A stretch of DNA of 64,000 nt, from assembly GCA_028293825.1 (NCBI GenBank), contig JAQGNY010000053.1:62001-126000 (forward strand), written 5' to 3'. Below are positions 27,675-36,227 of the stretch, in pieces. A program made the position numbers and the translations under genes. Source of the DNA: Verrucomicrobiaceae bacterium. Its GTDB lineage: Bacteria; Pseudomonadota; Gammaproteobacteria; Pseudomonadales; CAMLJR01. The stretch's first letter is position 1, and every line of letters starts with the position of its first letter. The notes beneath the pieces are model-generated. The model did no database searches, was not told where the DNA came from, and was given only the letters and a program-made list of their open reading frames with translations.

Positions 27675-28460
27675 TCAATCCGGTTCGAGTTCGCCAAGTG
27701 CTTGCAACGTCGCTGCGGTGCTGGCGTTGGCGGCGGTTTTTACGCGCAGAAATCCCAATGTACCGGCCTCTTCCGCCACGCGCGCACTGGGTACGATCAA
27801 CGCACTGCGCTGCAATTGCGCCAACGCATGCGCGGTTGCGATTTGCGTTAAATTGCGCAGCGTTTCCGCGCTATTCACACATACCGCCGCAAACGACGTC
27901 GACTGTAATTGCTGTTGTTGCGCGGCGTCGAGCTGCGGGGCGATACGCCGATAACATTCGGCATATTCCACATTCGCGCCACGCTCGCGCAGTACGGCGG
28001 CCAGTGTTTCGCGGCCGCCGATGCCGCGCAGAATCAAAATATTTTCACCGGCGACGGCGTTTAATTCCGGCAGCGCGAGCAGTGCTTCGCTGCTCATCGC
28101 AGCGCTGCCGCCGCGCGCGGAAATTTTAAAATTCGCGAATTCCGCAATCGTTGCCGCGCCGATGCCGTACCAATTTATCGTACGCGGCAATGACGCTGGC
28201 ACGTGCTGCGCGGAGATCCATTGCATGCCGTAGTGTACCGCATTGACGCTGATGGCAATGACGCGCTGGTATTGCGCGAGCGCTGCAATTTGCGCTGCCG
28301 TTTTAGTGCGAATCGCAACGTCTTCATAGCTGTCGAGCGGCGCGACATCGAGCAGTGGAATATGCACAGGTATGCCGTGTAGTGCGGAAACCGCCGCGCA
28401 TAAATCATCGGCGCGGCCAGCTGGTCGAGTAATTAAAATGCGCTTGCCCGCTAGTTGCAT
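27675..28460 (-). CDS. hemD: Uroporphyrinogen-III synthase
   Basis: A 261-residue HemD-family protein. Low sequence conservation is normal here; visible are RILITRPAGRADDL at the start, VIAISVNAVHYGMQW, WYGIGAATIAEF, ILILRGIGGRETLAAVLRERGANVEYAECYRR and CVNSAETLRNL. It closes hydroxymethylbilane to uroporphyrinogen III. One base separates it from hemC, so the two are surely in one operon. Confidence 0.93.
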   Translation of the reverse strand: MQLAGKRILITRPAGRADDLCAAVSALHGIPVHIPLLDVAPLDSYEDVAIRTKTAAQIAALAQYQRVIAISVNAVHYGMQWISAQHVPASLPRTINWYGIGAATIAEFANFKISARGGSAAMSSEALLALPELNAVAGENILILRGIGGRETLAAVLRERGANVEYAECYRRIAPQLDAAQQQQLQSTSFAAVCVNSAETLRNLTQIATAHALAQLQRSALIVPSARVAEEAGTLGFLRVKTAANASTAATLQALGELEPD

Positions 28461-28461
28461 A

Positions 28462-29394
28462 TCAATGCTCGCGATAGACCTGTTCGAGAATGGCAGCCGC
28501 GCCCTGCTGCAATAATTGTTCGGCGACGGCGATGCCGAGTGCTTCCGGCTCGGCGCTCAAACCACGTGCTTCTGCTCGCAGTAATACGCTGCCGTCCGGC
28601 GCGCCGACCAGTCCGCGCAAAAATAATTGCGTTTCGTGCAATTCGGCGAAGCACGCAATCGGCACTTGGCAGCCGCCCTGCAAATGTTTATTCAATGCGC
28701 GTTCCGCTCGCACGCACAATGAAGTGGCTTCGTGATGCAGCGGCGCGAGCAACGCGCGCACGCGCTCATCGTCTTCGCGAATTTCAATACCAACCGCGCC
28801 CTGCCCGCCCGCCGGCAAACTGGTTTGCACGGCGATGCGTTCGCGAATGCGCGCGCCGAAATCGAGCCGCAACAATCCGGCCGTGGCGAGAATAATCGCG
28901 TCGTATTCGTCGGCATCGAGCTTCGCCAAGCGCGTGTTGACGTTGCCGCGCAAACTGAGAATTTCCACATCGGGGCGCAGCGCCTGCAACTGACACTGGC
29001 GGCGCAAACTCGAGGTGCCGATACGCGCGCCGTGCGGCAATTGCGCCAAGCTCGCGAAACGCGTGCTGACGAATGCATCGCGCGGATCTTCGCGCTCGCA
29101 AATAACGCCGAGGCCGAGGCCTGCGGGGAAATCCATCGGTACATCTTTCATCGAATGCACGGCGATGTCGGCGCTATGTTCCAGCAGCGCGGTTTCAAGC
29201 TCTTTGACGAATAAACCCTTGCCGCCGATTTTCGCCAGCGGTGTATCGAGAATTTTGTCGCCGCGCGTGGTGAACGTCACCAGCTCGACGTGCAAGCCGG
29301 GGTGATGACGCTGCAATTGCGCGCGCACGAATTCGGCCTGCCATAACGCCAACGGACTTTTGCGGGTGGCGATGCGAAGGGTTTCGGTGGACAT
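28462..29394 (-). CDS. hemC: Porphobilinogen deaminase
   Basis: A 310-residue hydroxymethylbilane synthase. It shows [18 protein letters not shown] at the start, [25 protein letters not shown] (split here only for description), [40 protein letters not shown] and the dipyrromethane cofactor cysteine in [17 protein letters not shown] 29394 has an AGG 8 bases before it. The 209-bp gap to algR probably holds its own promoter. Confidence 0.96.
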   Translation of the reverse strand: MSTETLRIATRKSPLALWQAEFVRAQLQRHHPGLHVELVTFTTRGDKILDTPLAKIGGKGLFVKELETALLEHSADIAVHSMKDVPMDFPAGLGLGVICEREDPRDAFVSTRFASLAQLPHGARIGTSSLRRQCQLQALRPDVEILSLRGNVNTRLAKLDADEYDAIILATAGLLRLDFGARIRERIAVQTSLPAGGQGAVGIEIREDDERVRALLAPLHHEATSLCVRAERALNKHLQGGCQVPIACFAELHETQLFLRGLVGAPDGSVLLRAEARGLSAEPEALGIAVAEQLLQQGAAAILEQVYREH

Positions 29395-29603
29395 GGAGGC
29401 CTGCCTTTTATGTGCAAATGACGGCACAAGTAAATAACAGCGGCAAAAATGCGCTGCGATAACGAGCGGCCATGATAAGGGAGGCTTTGCGCGCGCGCCA
29501 AATACTGCGACGCATTTTCGTAACGAATCAGCTGTGATTTATGCGCAGCGGCTGCGGCTGATCGAAGTTGTTAGAGCAAACCGTCTAGCTAAATAGTAGG
29601 GCG

Positions 29604-30338
29604 TTAAAGGCTCGCTAAAATATGCCGCACATCGGGCAACAAGCGACGGCTTACCAACGGCCCGTGTTGAAGATCGGCCAAGCGCACGCGAAATTGTCCC
29701 AGCGCGGCCCGATCGAGACCGACGACGTGATCGACAACAACCAACGCGTTGCGATGCACGCGCAGTAATTTGCCGCCGAATTCCTCTTCCAATTCTTTCA
29801 GCGTGTCGTCGATCAGCACTTCGCCGTAGCGGTGATACACGGTCACGTATTTGTGATCGGCGATGAAATAGCGCACGTCGCTGAGCGGGATCAACTCCAT
29901 GCCGCGCCGCGATTTGGCGCTGATATGACTGCGCGTGTCCGGCAGTTGCGCCACCGGTTGCAAAGCACTTTGTTGCGACAGCGATAAGCGTTCGGCCTTG
30001 GCCAGCGCCAATGCCAGCTTGGCTTGATTGACCGGTTTGAGCAGATAGCCGACGGCATTGGTGTCGAACGCCTCGACCGCATAATCGTCGTAGGCGGTGC
30101 AAAAGATGACTGCCGGCGCCGCCGGCTTTTGCGCCAATTCGAGCGCCACACTGAGACCGTCGCGGCCCGGCATGCGGATATCCATCAGCACTACTTGCGG
30201 CTGCAGATCGTTGCAGGCAGTCAGCGCCTCGATGCCATTTTCAGCCTCGCCGATTACTTCGATGGCGGGCAGCTGCGTCAGTTGTCGCCGCAAGCGCGCA
30301 CGTGCCAGCGGCTCATCGTCCACTATCAATACTTTCAT
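29604..30338 (-). CDS. algR: AlgR-like LytTR response regulator
   Basis: A 244-residue regulator with a receiver domain (acidic pocket D7/D8, phospho-acceptor D53 in LMDIRMPG, lysine in GYLLKPVNQ) and a C-terminal LytTR DNA-binding domain (VRYFIADHKYVTVYH, LLRVHRNALVVVDHV). In Pseudomonas AlgR controls alginate and minor pilin genes (fimU-pilVWXY1Y2E). It overlaps algZ by 4 bp and precedes hemC, the same order as in Pseudomonas. Confidence 0.93.
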   Translation of the reverse strand: MKVLIVDDEPLARARLRRQLTQLPAIEVIGEAENGIEALTACNDLQPQVVLMDIRMPGRDGLSVALELAQKPAAPAVIFCTAYDDYAVEAFDTNAVGYLLKPVNQAKLALALAKAERLSLSQQSALQPVAQLPDTRSHISAKSRRGMELIPLSDVRYFIADHKYVTVYHRYGEVLIDDTLKELEEEFGGKLLRVHRNALVVVDHVVGLDRAALGQFRVRLADLQHGPLVSRRLLPDVRHILASL

Positions 30339-31459
30339 AGGGGGATTTTCACGTCGGTTGCAGTGTGCCGATTGCCGGCAGCGCTGTGTTCGTCAATGCT
30401 CGCTTGCGCGAGCGACGCGCGGTAAAACAGCCGAGCCACATAATTCTGTTGTTCGTGTTCGCTGCTGACGCCGGCATCTTCGCCGTACAGCGCCTGCAGT
30501 CGGCGCGCGATATTGTCGAGCGCCATGTGATTGCCTTTATGGCCAAGCGCGGTCACATCCGGCAGCGGATTGGTGACGGCAAGGCGCACCCAGCCGTCCG
30601 CGTACTCGCCATCGACCCGAATGCAACCGCCTTGCGGACGCGTTTGGATGCCGTGATAAATCGCGTTTTCGAGCAGCGGTTGCAGGCACAACCCGGGTAT
30701 CGGCAATGCGTCCGGCAAACCGTCGATATGCCAATCGACCTGTAGGCGTTCGCCGAGCCGCAGTTGTTCGATATTCAGATAGCGCCGACACAGCTCGACT
30801 TCCTCAGCCATGCTGACTTCGGTCGACACCTGCGATAGCGTGGCGCGAAACAGCGTGGCCAAATCCTCGACCGCCGCTTCCGCCGCCGCCGGATCGCTGC
30901 CGATCAAGCTGGCGATACTGTTCATGCTGTTGAATAGAAAATGCGGCCGAATGCGCGATTGCAAAGCTTGAACGCGCGCCTCCAACTCGGCGCGCTGGCG
31001 CTGCCGCAGCTCCTGCGCCAGATAGAAGTAGCGCAGCGCGATGCCGGCCAGCACCGCGCTGATCAGCAGATTGTCGAGCAACTGCCAGTAATCGATATGC
31101 CAGTCGGCGCCCTGCGCCAGACCGCCGATCAGCCATTGCGCCAACGCACTGACCGCCGCCGTCACCAGCAAAACCCAGAGATAACTGACGGCGGCGGCCG
31201 ATGCGCGCGGCCAATACGCCAGCCGCAACCGCAACTGGCACAGCCCGGCGGCGCTGAGCAGCACCGTCCATTGCACAAAGAGGGATAGCGTCGCGAAATT
31301 TTGCCAGGTGAATTGCTGCAGGCCATGCCGATTGACGGTCAACACGATAGCCAGCAGTTCGGCCACCAACACCAGCAGAAACACCGACTGTACGCTGCAC
31401 AGGTCTGGAATAAAGAAGCTGCTCTTATCCGCCGCGCGTTGATCCTGCTGAACTGGCAT
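30335..31459 (-). CDS. algZ: AlgZ/FimS-like sensor histidine kinase (LytS-type)
   Basis: A 374-residue kinase: four or so hydrophobic helices in residues 25-145, a short coiled coil, then the His_kinase domain with phospho-acceptor H173 in RIRPHFLFNSMNSIASLI and an ATP-binding part (PIPGLCLQPLLENAIYHGI). It lacks the G1 box typical of classical kinases, as usual for this family. It pairs with AlgR (4-bp overlap) to control pilus and surface genes. argH, which precedes algZ in Pseudomonas, is absent. Confidence 0.92.
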   Translation of the reverse strand: MPVQQDQRAADKSSFFIPDLCSVQSVFLLVLVAELLAIVLTVNRHGLQQFTWQNFATLSLFVQWTVLLSAAGLCQLRLRLAYWPRASAAAVSYLWVLLVTAAVSALAQWLIGGLAQGADWHIDYWQLLDNLLISAVLAGIALRYFYLAQELRQRQRAELEARVQALQSRIRPHFLFNSMNSIASLIGSDPAAAEAAVEDLATLFRATLSQVSTEVSMAEEVELCRRYLNIEQLRLGERLQVDWHIDGLPDALPIPGLCLQPLLENAIYHGIQTRPQGGCIRVDGEYADGWVRLAVTNPLPDVTALGHKGNHMALDNIARRLQALYGEDAGVSSEHEQQNYVARLFYRASLAQASIDEHSAAGNRHTATDVKIPL

Positions 31460-31593
31460 TGCCTAGATCCGCCACCAATATCCAGCAAGCGTAGACCACC
31501 GCCAACGGCGCTGCCGCCGGTTATGGCCGGAACGCGCTAGCGCGTGAGGGCGTTCAAGTTTTAGGAGCGAGGATTGGTAAAAAGAAGCGGCGG

Positions 31594-31971
31594 CTAGTGC
31601 GAGCCCGACCACGCCGCGAGTGCGACCAACGCGAGGATATTGACCAGACCGCCGATCAGTAGCAAGCGGGTGCGCACGCGCAGCACGCCGACCGCATCGA
31701 CCAGCCGCTGATTTTGCGCGGCCAGCTCCTTGATCACATTGGTCAGGTCGACTTGCTCGGCCTGCAGCGTTTGAACTTCGCGCTGCAACAACTGCAGTTC
31801 GGTCAGCGGATCGACCGGCACCAGCGAATTGGGGTCGATGGGCGCGCTGCCATCGCGGTTGTTTTTCACGCGCTGCCAGACTTTTTGCGCGCCGCTGACA
31901 ACTTTCGGCGCGTATTCGATCATGTCACCCCACGGCAGAATTTTTAGCGCGGTGAGCCAGCTAATCGCCAT
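31594..31971 (-). CDS. Small coiled-coil membrane protein, unknown
   Basis: A 125-residue protein with a coiled coil in the middle (LQLLQREVQTLQAEQVDLTNVIKEL in part) and one C-terminal membrane helix (LLLIGGLVNILALVALAAW). The strong AGGAGG site 6 bases before the ATG and the full frame argue that it is real. I do not recognise a family. It lies alone between algZ and a large exported protein, on the same strand as both. Confidence 0.65.
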   Translation of the reverse strand: MAISWLTALKILPWGDMIEYAPKVVSGAQKVWQRVKNNRDGSAPIDPNSLVPVDPLTELQLLQREVQTLQAEQVDLTNVIKELAAQNQRLVDAVGVLRVRTRLLLIGGLVNILALVALAAWSGSH

Positions 31972-32043
31972 TGTGGTTTCCTCCTGTTGACGCTCTGTGG
32001 CAGCGGCACATGCAGTGCGGCGCTGCGTTATTGTGCCGCCATC

Positions 32044-33795
32044 TTATAGCGGCGCAGTCATCGCGCGCTCGGCTTGCTGTAGCGCCGGGATGATTTGCGT
32101 TTTACAGGTCGATTGCGTCTGCCATTCCTGATCGAGAATTTCGCCGCGATAAGCATTGCTATTCAAATCCTGCAGCGTGATATCGGTAATTTTGCCGCCA
32201 CCGAATTTCACCAGCGCGCGCAACGGGTCGGCGCGCTCGTTCAGCGTATAAATCATAAAACCTTCGCTCTGCCCGATTTGATACGGCGCCTGATAGAAAC
32301 AACCCACCTGCTTCACCTTGAATTGGCTGAGCACCGGACTGACTTCGGCGATACCGCGCCGCTCGGCAAGATTCTCCGCCAGCAGATTGGTCATTGGGCG
32401 CAGCACGATATTGTCATCGAGTAAATCTTTCAGTTCGACGTCCGCTTGCTGCGGCGAATTCTGCGTTTGAATCAGCGCATGCGCTAACTGGGGAAATAAT
32501 TTTTGCGTCGATTGCGTAAACGGACGCGGCGTGCGACGCGCATATTCGACATCTTGCAGTCGAATAATATTGACGGTGCCCGGGAACCACGCATCGAGTA
32601 CCGCCGCGTAATCGCGCGGGCCAGCAGTGATGCAATTGGATTTCATAAATTTAGAATCGGTGCCCCAGTTTTCATTTACCTGCGACAGCGCGGCGTTGTA
32701 CCAAATCGCTTTGTCGAGCAATGTCAGCGGCGCGGGATCGATAATTTTGCGAATATCATCGCAGCCGGTTTGCAAGGTCGCCGAGCAGCTCGCCTCGCGC
32801 GCCAGCTTTACAATCGCCGATGGCGAATCCGCGTTTAAGCGCATTTGCAGGCTGGGCTGCGCCACCGGCGTATTGCCCTGCACCGCGATAATATTTTTAT
32901 TGAACGGATCGATCTTCGGATAGTACTGGCCATCGATATGCCATTCGGTTTCGCGAGTGAACACCGATGGCGCATACACGACTTTAAATTCGACACGTAA
33001 TACCGGGCGAATTTTTTTCTGATATTTTTCCGGATTATTAATGATGTCAATAAACGAGCTGCCCATGCTGCGCTCGGCCAGTTGCACCTGAATGCTCCAG
33101 CTGTCGATCCCTTCACGCAGCGCTTTAAAATCGATCGGCAGCGTGACCCAATCGGTGGCGCTGACGCCGGTTATTTTTCCGTACGATGAACTCATCGTTT
33201 GCATGGCACTATTAGTCAACGGCGGCAACACAGCCGCTGCGGCAGTGGCCGGATTAAATGCCTGCATGATCGAAATCGTTTGTGTCGCCAGATTCGATAA
33301 ATTTTCGTTTTTGTTATCGGAATATTTAAACGAAATATAAATCGTCCCCTGATCGTCGGCGTCTTTCATCAACGTAAACGGCATCACATCGGCAACACTT
33401 AATTCGGCGCCGGTGCAAATCGGACCGTCGCTGGTGGTATCCCGTGTATAAATCGGCACTTCCAACGGACTGGGAATCGCGTCGATGCCGCGCGCAGTCG
33501 CGGTTAACAAAATCGACGACTGTTCTTTCACCCATGAATTGCCGGTGAAGCCGCAGTACATATCGCCTTCGGCGCCGCGAATGACATACGTGTGCGCGAC
33601 GATTTTGAAATAGCCCGGATCGTAGGCGAGCTTGCCGAGCCACTGCGGTTTTAATGCAGCGCTGAGTGGCGTGAAGGGAATATCGGCGCGTTTGGTTTGC
33701 TGATCGAGCATTAACATTTTTGCACCGGCATGTGCCGGCGCGATATTGCAAACACACCAGCACAGCACAGCAAAACTGCTTTTTAACCAACTCAT
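32044..33795 (-). CDS. Large exported protein, no recognised domain
   Basis: A 583-residue protein with a signal peptide (SWLKSSFAVLCWCVCNIAPAHA, cleavage near residue 23). The mature part is beta-rich with pairs of cysteines (MYCGF, PICTGAE, CSATLQTGCDD, SNCITAG, GCFY, STCKTQ). I cannot assign a family. ATG 33795 starts the signal peptide; the frame extends 20 codons upstream to a TTG that adds no sensible leader. The next gene upstream on the same strand is sodC, 68 bp away. Confidence 0.7.
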   Translation of the reverse strand: MSWLKSSFAVLCWCVCNIAPAHAGAKMLMLDQQTKRADIPFTPLSAALKPQWLGKLAYDPGYFKIVAHTYVIRGAEGDMYCGFTGNSWVKEQSSILLTATARGIDAIPSPLEVPIYTRDTTSDGPICTGAELSVADVMPFTLMKDADDQGTIYISFKYSDNKNENLSNLATQTISIMQAFNPATAAAAVLPPLTNSAMQTMSSSYGKITGVSATDWVTLPIDFKALREGIDSWSIQVQLAERSMGSSFIDIINNPEKYQKKIRPVLRVEFKVVYAPSVFTRETEWHIDGQYYPKIDPFNKNIIAVQGNTPVAQPSLQMRLNADSPSAIVKLAREASCSATLQTGCDDIRKIIDPAPLTLLDKAIWYNAALSQVNENWGTDSKFMKSNCITAGPRDYAAVLDAWFPGTVNIIRLQDVEYARRTPRPFTQSTQKLFPQLAHALIQTQNSPQQADVELKDLLDDNIVLRPMTNLLAENLAERRGIAEVSPVLSQFKVKQVGCFYQAPYQIGQSEGFMIYTLNERADPLRALVKFGGGKITDITLQDLNSNAYRGEILDQEWQTQSTCKTQIIPALQQAERAMTAPL

Positions 33796-33863
33796 AAAAC
33801 GCAATAAACTCAGAAAGAAAAAATCAACGACGCCGCCGTTTATCGCGCGACGCAATCAGTAAA

Positions 33864-34379
33864 TTATTTTGCAACGATGACGCCGCAAGCCACGCGTCCA
33901 CCGGAATTGCCGGTGGGTTGCGTTTGAAAATCGTCGGCATTTGCATGAATGATTACCGCTTTTCCGATAATGCTGGTATCGCCCTGCAGTGCCAACGATT
34001 CCAACTCGACGTGCAATTTTGCGCGACCGTTGGCATCGGCGATCAACATTGGCATGTCGCCAACATGGTGCGCACCGCTGGTGGGGCTGCCGTGTTGCGC
34101 GCCGGTTGGATTGAAATGACCGCCGGCGCTAGTGCCATCGGCGGCGCTGCAATCGCCTTTTTCATGAATATGAAAGCCGTGCAAACCCGGCGTTAAATCT
34201 TTGATATCGCCTTCGACCAATACCTTGCCATCATGTTCGCTAAATACAACAGTACCGTTCGCCGCATTGCCCTGCGTCGGCGCTAAAGTCGCCTGCGCAG
34301 CTAACCGCGCCGGGGACGATGCCATCGTGCACCCTGCCAAAGTAGCTACTGCACAAACTGCCAATAATGTTGCTCTCAT
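33864..34379 (-). CDS. sodC: Cu/Zn superoxide dismutase, lipoprotein form
   Basis: A 171-residue periplasmic superoxide dismutase. Copper and zinc ligands are visible in GFHIHEKGDC, GGHFNP, QHGSP, GAHHVGDMP and VIIHANADDF, with the active-site arginine in SGGRVACGVI. The N-terminus has a lipobox (LAGC near residue 16), so it is probably membrane-tethered. GGAGG lies 8 bases before the ATG at 34379. It protects the envelope from superoxide. Confidence 0.95.
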   Translation of the reverse strand: MRATLLAVCAVATLAGCTMASSPARLAAQATLAPTQGNAANGTVVFSEHDGKVLVEGDIKDLTPGLHGFHIHEKGDCSAADGTSAGGHFNPTGAQHGSPTSGAHHVGDMPMLIADANGRAKLHVELESLALQGDTSIIGKAVIIHANADDFQTQPTGNSGGRVACGVIVAK

Positions 34380-34637
34380 GGTGTTGCCTCCTGTTGTTAT
34401 GGTGGCGCTCACTGTAAATCATTTCCTGAGTCAGCAACCAATTGAAATTATCGCGGACGTAGCACGTAAAACCAATTTTCCCGGCATTAGCAGAGACTTA
34501 AAATTGCTATTTAATGTGTCGGTGAGCGAATGGAGCTACATAAATAAGCCTGCGTGGCTGCGGTACTAATTCGCGACGCAAGCGTTCGACATAAATTATT
34601 CGGGATAATTTAATCGGCGTTAACAATTAAATTATTT

Positions 34638-35249
34638 TTAGTTAAATAATTTCGCAGCGAGAGTGCTAAATGCGGAAGGCTCAATGGCGAGTATCCACAA
34701 CACGCCGAATAGAGCGCCGGCGAAATGCGCATCGTGATTGATACGCCCACCGCTGCGTCGACCGGCATAGAAGCTATAAGCGAGATAACCGATCGCGTAC
34801 AGCCACGCCGGAATCGGTATTGGCAACGGCATCATATAAATCGTATGGGTCGGATAAAATATTACGTGCGCGAAAATAACGGCCGATACGCCACCGCTGG
34901 CACCGAGGGTCGCGTAGTTCATATCGTTGCGGTGCAGATATAAAGACGGCAATGAACTAAAAATAATTGCTATTAAATAACCGATAACAAAGGCGCTGGT
35001 GCCAATATGTTTTTCCAGCGCAAACGCAAAAAAATAAAAGCTGAACATATTGACCAGCAAATGGCCCATGCTGCCGTGCACAAAACCGCTGAGATATAAG
35101 GTATCGAAATGTCGGCCACGCCATACCTCGTAAGGACGCAGAACACATTTATTCAGAATGGCAGGATTCGCAAACAGCGTGAGCAAACTAACTGCCACAG
35201 TGATGAGAAGAACAATCCATGCGCCGATATTATTTTGAAAATCGATCAT
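34638..35249 (-). CDS. Rhomboid-family intramembrane serine protease
   Basis: A 203-residue protein with about six membrane helices. The rhomboid marks are HGSMGHLLVNMFSFY (N67), the catalytic serine in GASGGVSAV (S118) and the histidine in NHDAHFAGALFG (H175). It is short but complete for a bacterial rhomboid. By family it cleaves membrane substrates. It is 6 bp downstream of the DUF2167 gene, so probably co-transcribed with it. Confidence 0.87.
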   Translation of the reverse strand: MIDFQNNIGAWIVLLITVAVSLLTLFANPAILNKCVLRPYEVWRGRHFDTLYLSGFVHGSMGHLLVNMFSFYFFAFALEKHIGTSAFVIGYLIAIIFSSLPSLYLHRNDMNYATLGASGGVSAVIFAHVIFYPTHTIYMMPLPIPIPAWLYAIGYLAYSFYAGRRSGGRINHDAHFAGALFGVLWILAIEPSAFSTLAAKLFN

Positions 35250-35255
35250 TGAATT

Positions 35256-36143
35256 TTATTCGGCTTTAGAGCGAAATAATTTGCGGAACAGCGCACCGAT
35301 GGCAACAACAGCAATTACACCGAATTTTTTCAGCAACAATAATCCAGCCGCAAAGAGCCCGGTTTTTGTTAGCACGGTACCGGCAATTAAACCACCGATT
35401 CCATAAGCGGCGACTTTATCCAAGCTCGGATTAAACTCTTCGTAGCGATGTCCCTGCTCGAAATTCGCCAAAGCCAGTACTTGGTCGAGCTTCGATTCGA
35501 TCATCGGCTTTTGCTCCATACCCGCGATAAAATTCAACACCAACACACCTTTTCTGCCGAGCATACGAATGCTGTAATTCAACGTGTGTACTTTATCGTC
35601 GCCGAATTGAAGCTCGCGCGCCCAATATAATTTATGCGTGGCTTTATCGTAATGCGGCGGCGCGGCCCAACCGACTAATGTGATCGGCTCGAAGCCGTCT
35701 TTTTTTCGCTCAGTATTATTTGCTTCCGTATCCTTCTGCATGTCCTTCAGCAAATCGGAATAATTAATATCGGCGGCATCTTTATCCGACACGTAACCGT
35801 CTTCCTCATACGCAATCGTCACGCCCCATGCGTCGGCATCGAACGGGTTCATCCCTGTCGGGAACAACATTCCCAACATCTTCGCACCAGACGGATTGCC
35901 CCACGCTTCGGTCAACACCCGCGCGGAATCGGCAGGATTCAAATAATAAAATTGGTCGGGGATTTTTAAACTGGCGACACCATTCGGGAGTTGTATATCG
36001 CCCTGCTTACGCTCGATCGAATTCCAGAATTTTTCCGCCCACGCTTTGTATTGCGCGGGATCTTTCGGTGCGGTTGATTCAGCCAATGCCTGAAGCGATA
36101 GAAATCTAGATAGGCAAAAAAATAGGCTCTGAAAATTTTGCAT
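35256..36143 (-). CDS. DUF2167 membrane protein
   Basis: A 295-residue protein of the DUF2167 family with a signal peptide ending near ALAEST, a periplasmic domain (QGDIQLPNGVASLKIPDQFYYLNPADSARVLTEAWGNP in part), and a C-terminal hydrophobic region (AAGLLLLKKFGVIAVVAIGALF). Function unknown. ATG 36143 has AGAG 8 bases upstream; the TTG 13 codons earlier is rejected. It precedes the rhomboid gene by 6 bp. Confidence 0.83.
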   Translation of the reverse strand: MQNFQSLFFCLSRFLSLQALAESTAPKDPAQYKAWAEKFWNSIERKQGDIQLPNGVASLKIPDQFYYLNPADSARVLTEAWGNPSGAKMLGMLFPTGMNPFDADAWGVTIAYEEDGYVSDKDAADINYSDLLKDMQKDTEANNTERKKDGFEPITLVGWAAPPHYDKATHKLYWARELQFGDDKVHTLNYSIRMLGRKGVLVLNFIAGMEQKPMIESKLDQVLALANFEQGHRYEEFNPSLDKVAAYGIGGLIAGTVLTKTGLFAAGLLLLKKFGVIAVVAIGALFRKLFRSKAE

Positions 36144-36227
36144 TTTTGAAACTCTATTTAATGATTGAATTTTGCAGCTCAACCGCGCTTATGGTTTAGC
36201 GATTGAGCTGCAAGAGAAGAACAACGG

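Noticed and set aside
31532-31545. 14-bp palindrome ACGCGCTAGCGCGT upstream of algZ
   Set aside because: Self-complementary but in GC-rich DNA, with no T-run and no second copy; no function can be argued.
34201-34569. 122-codon plus-strand frame across the sodC start
   Set aside because: Shadow of the sodC signal region on the other strand.
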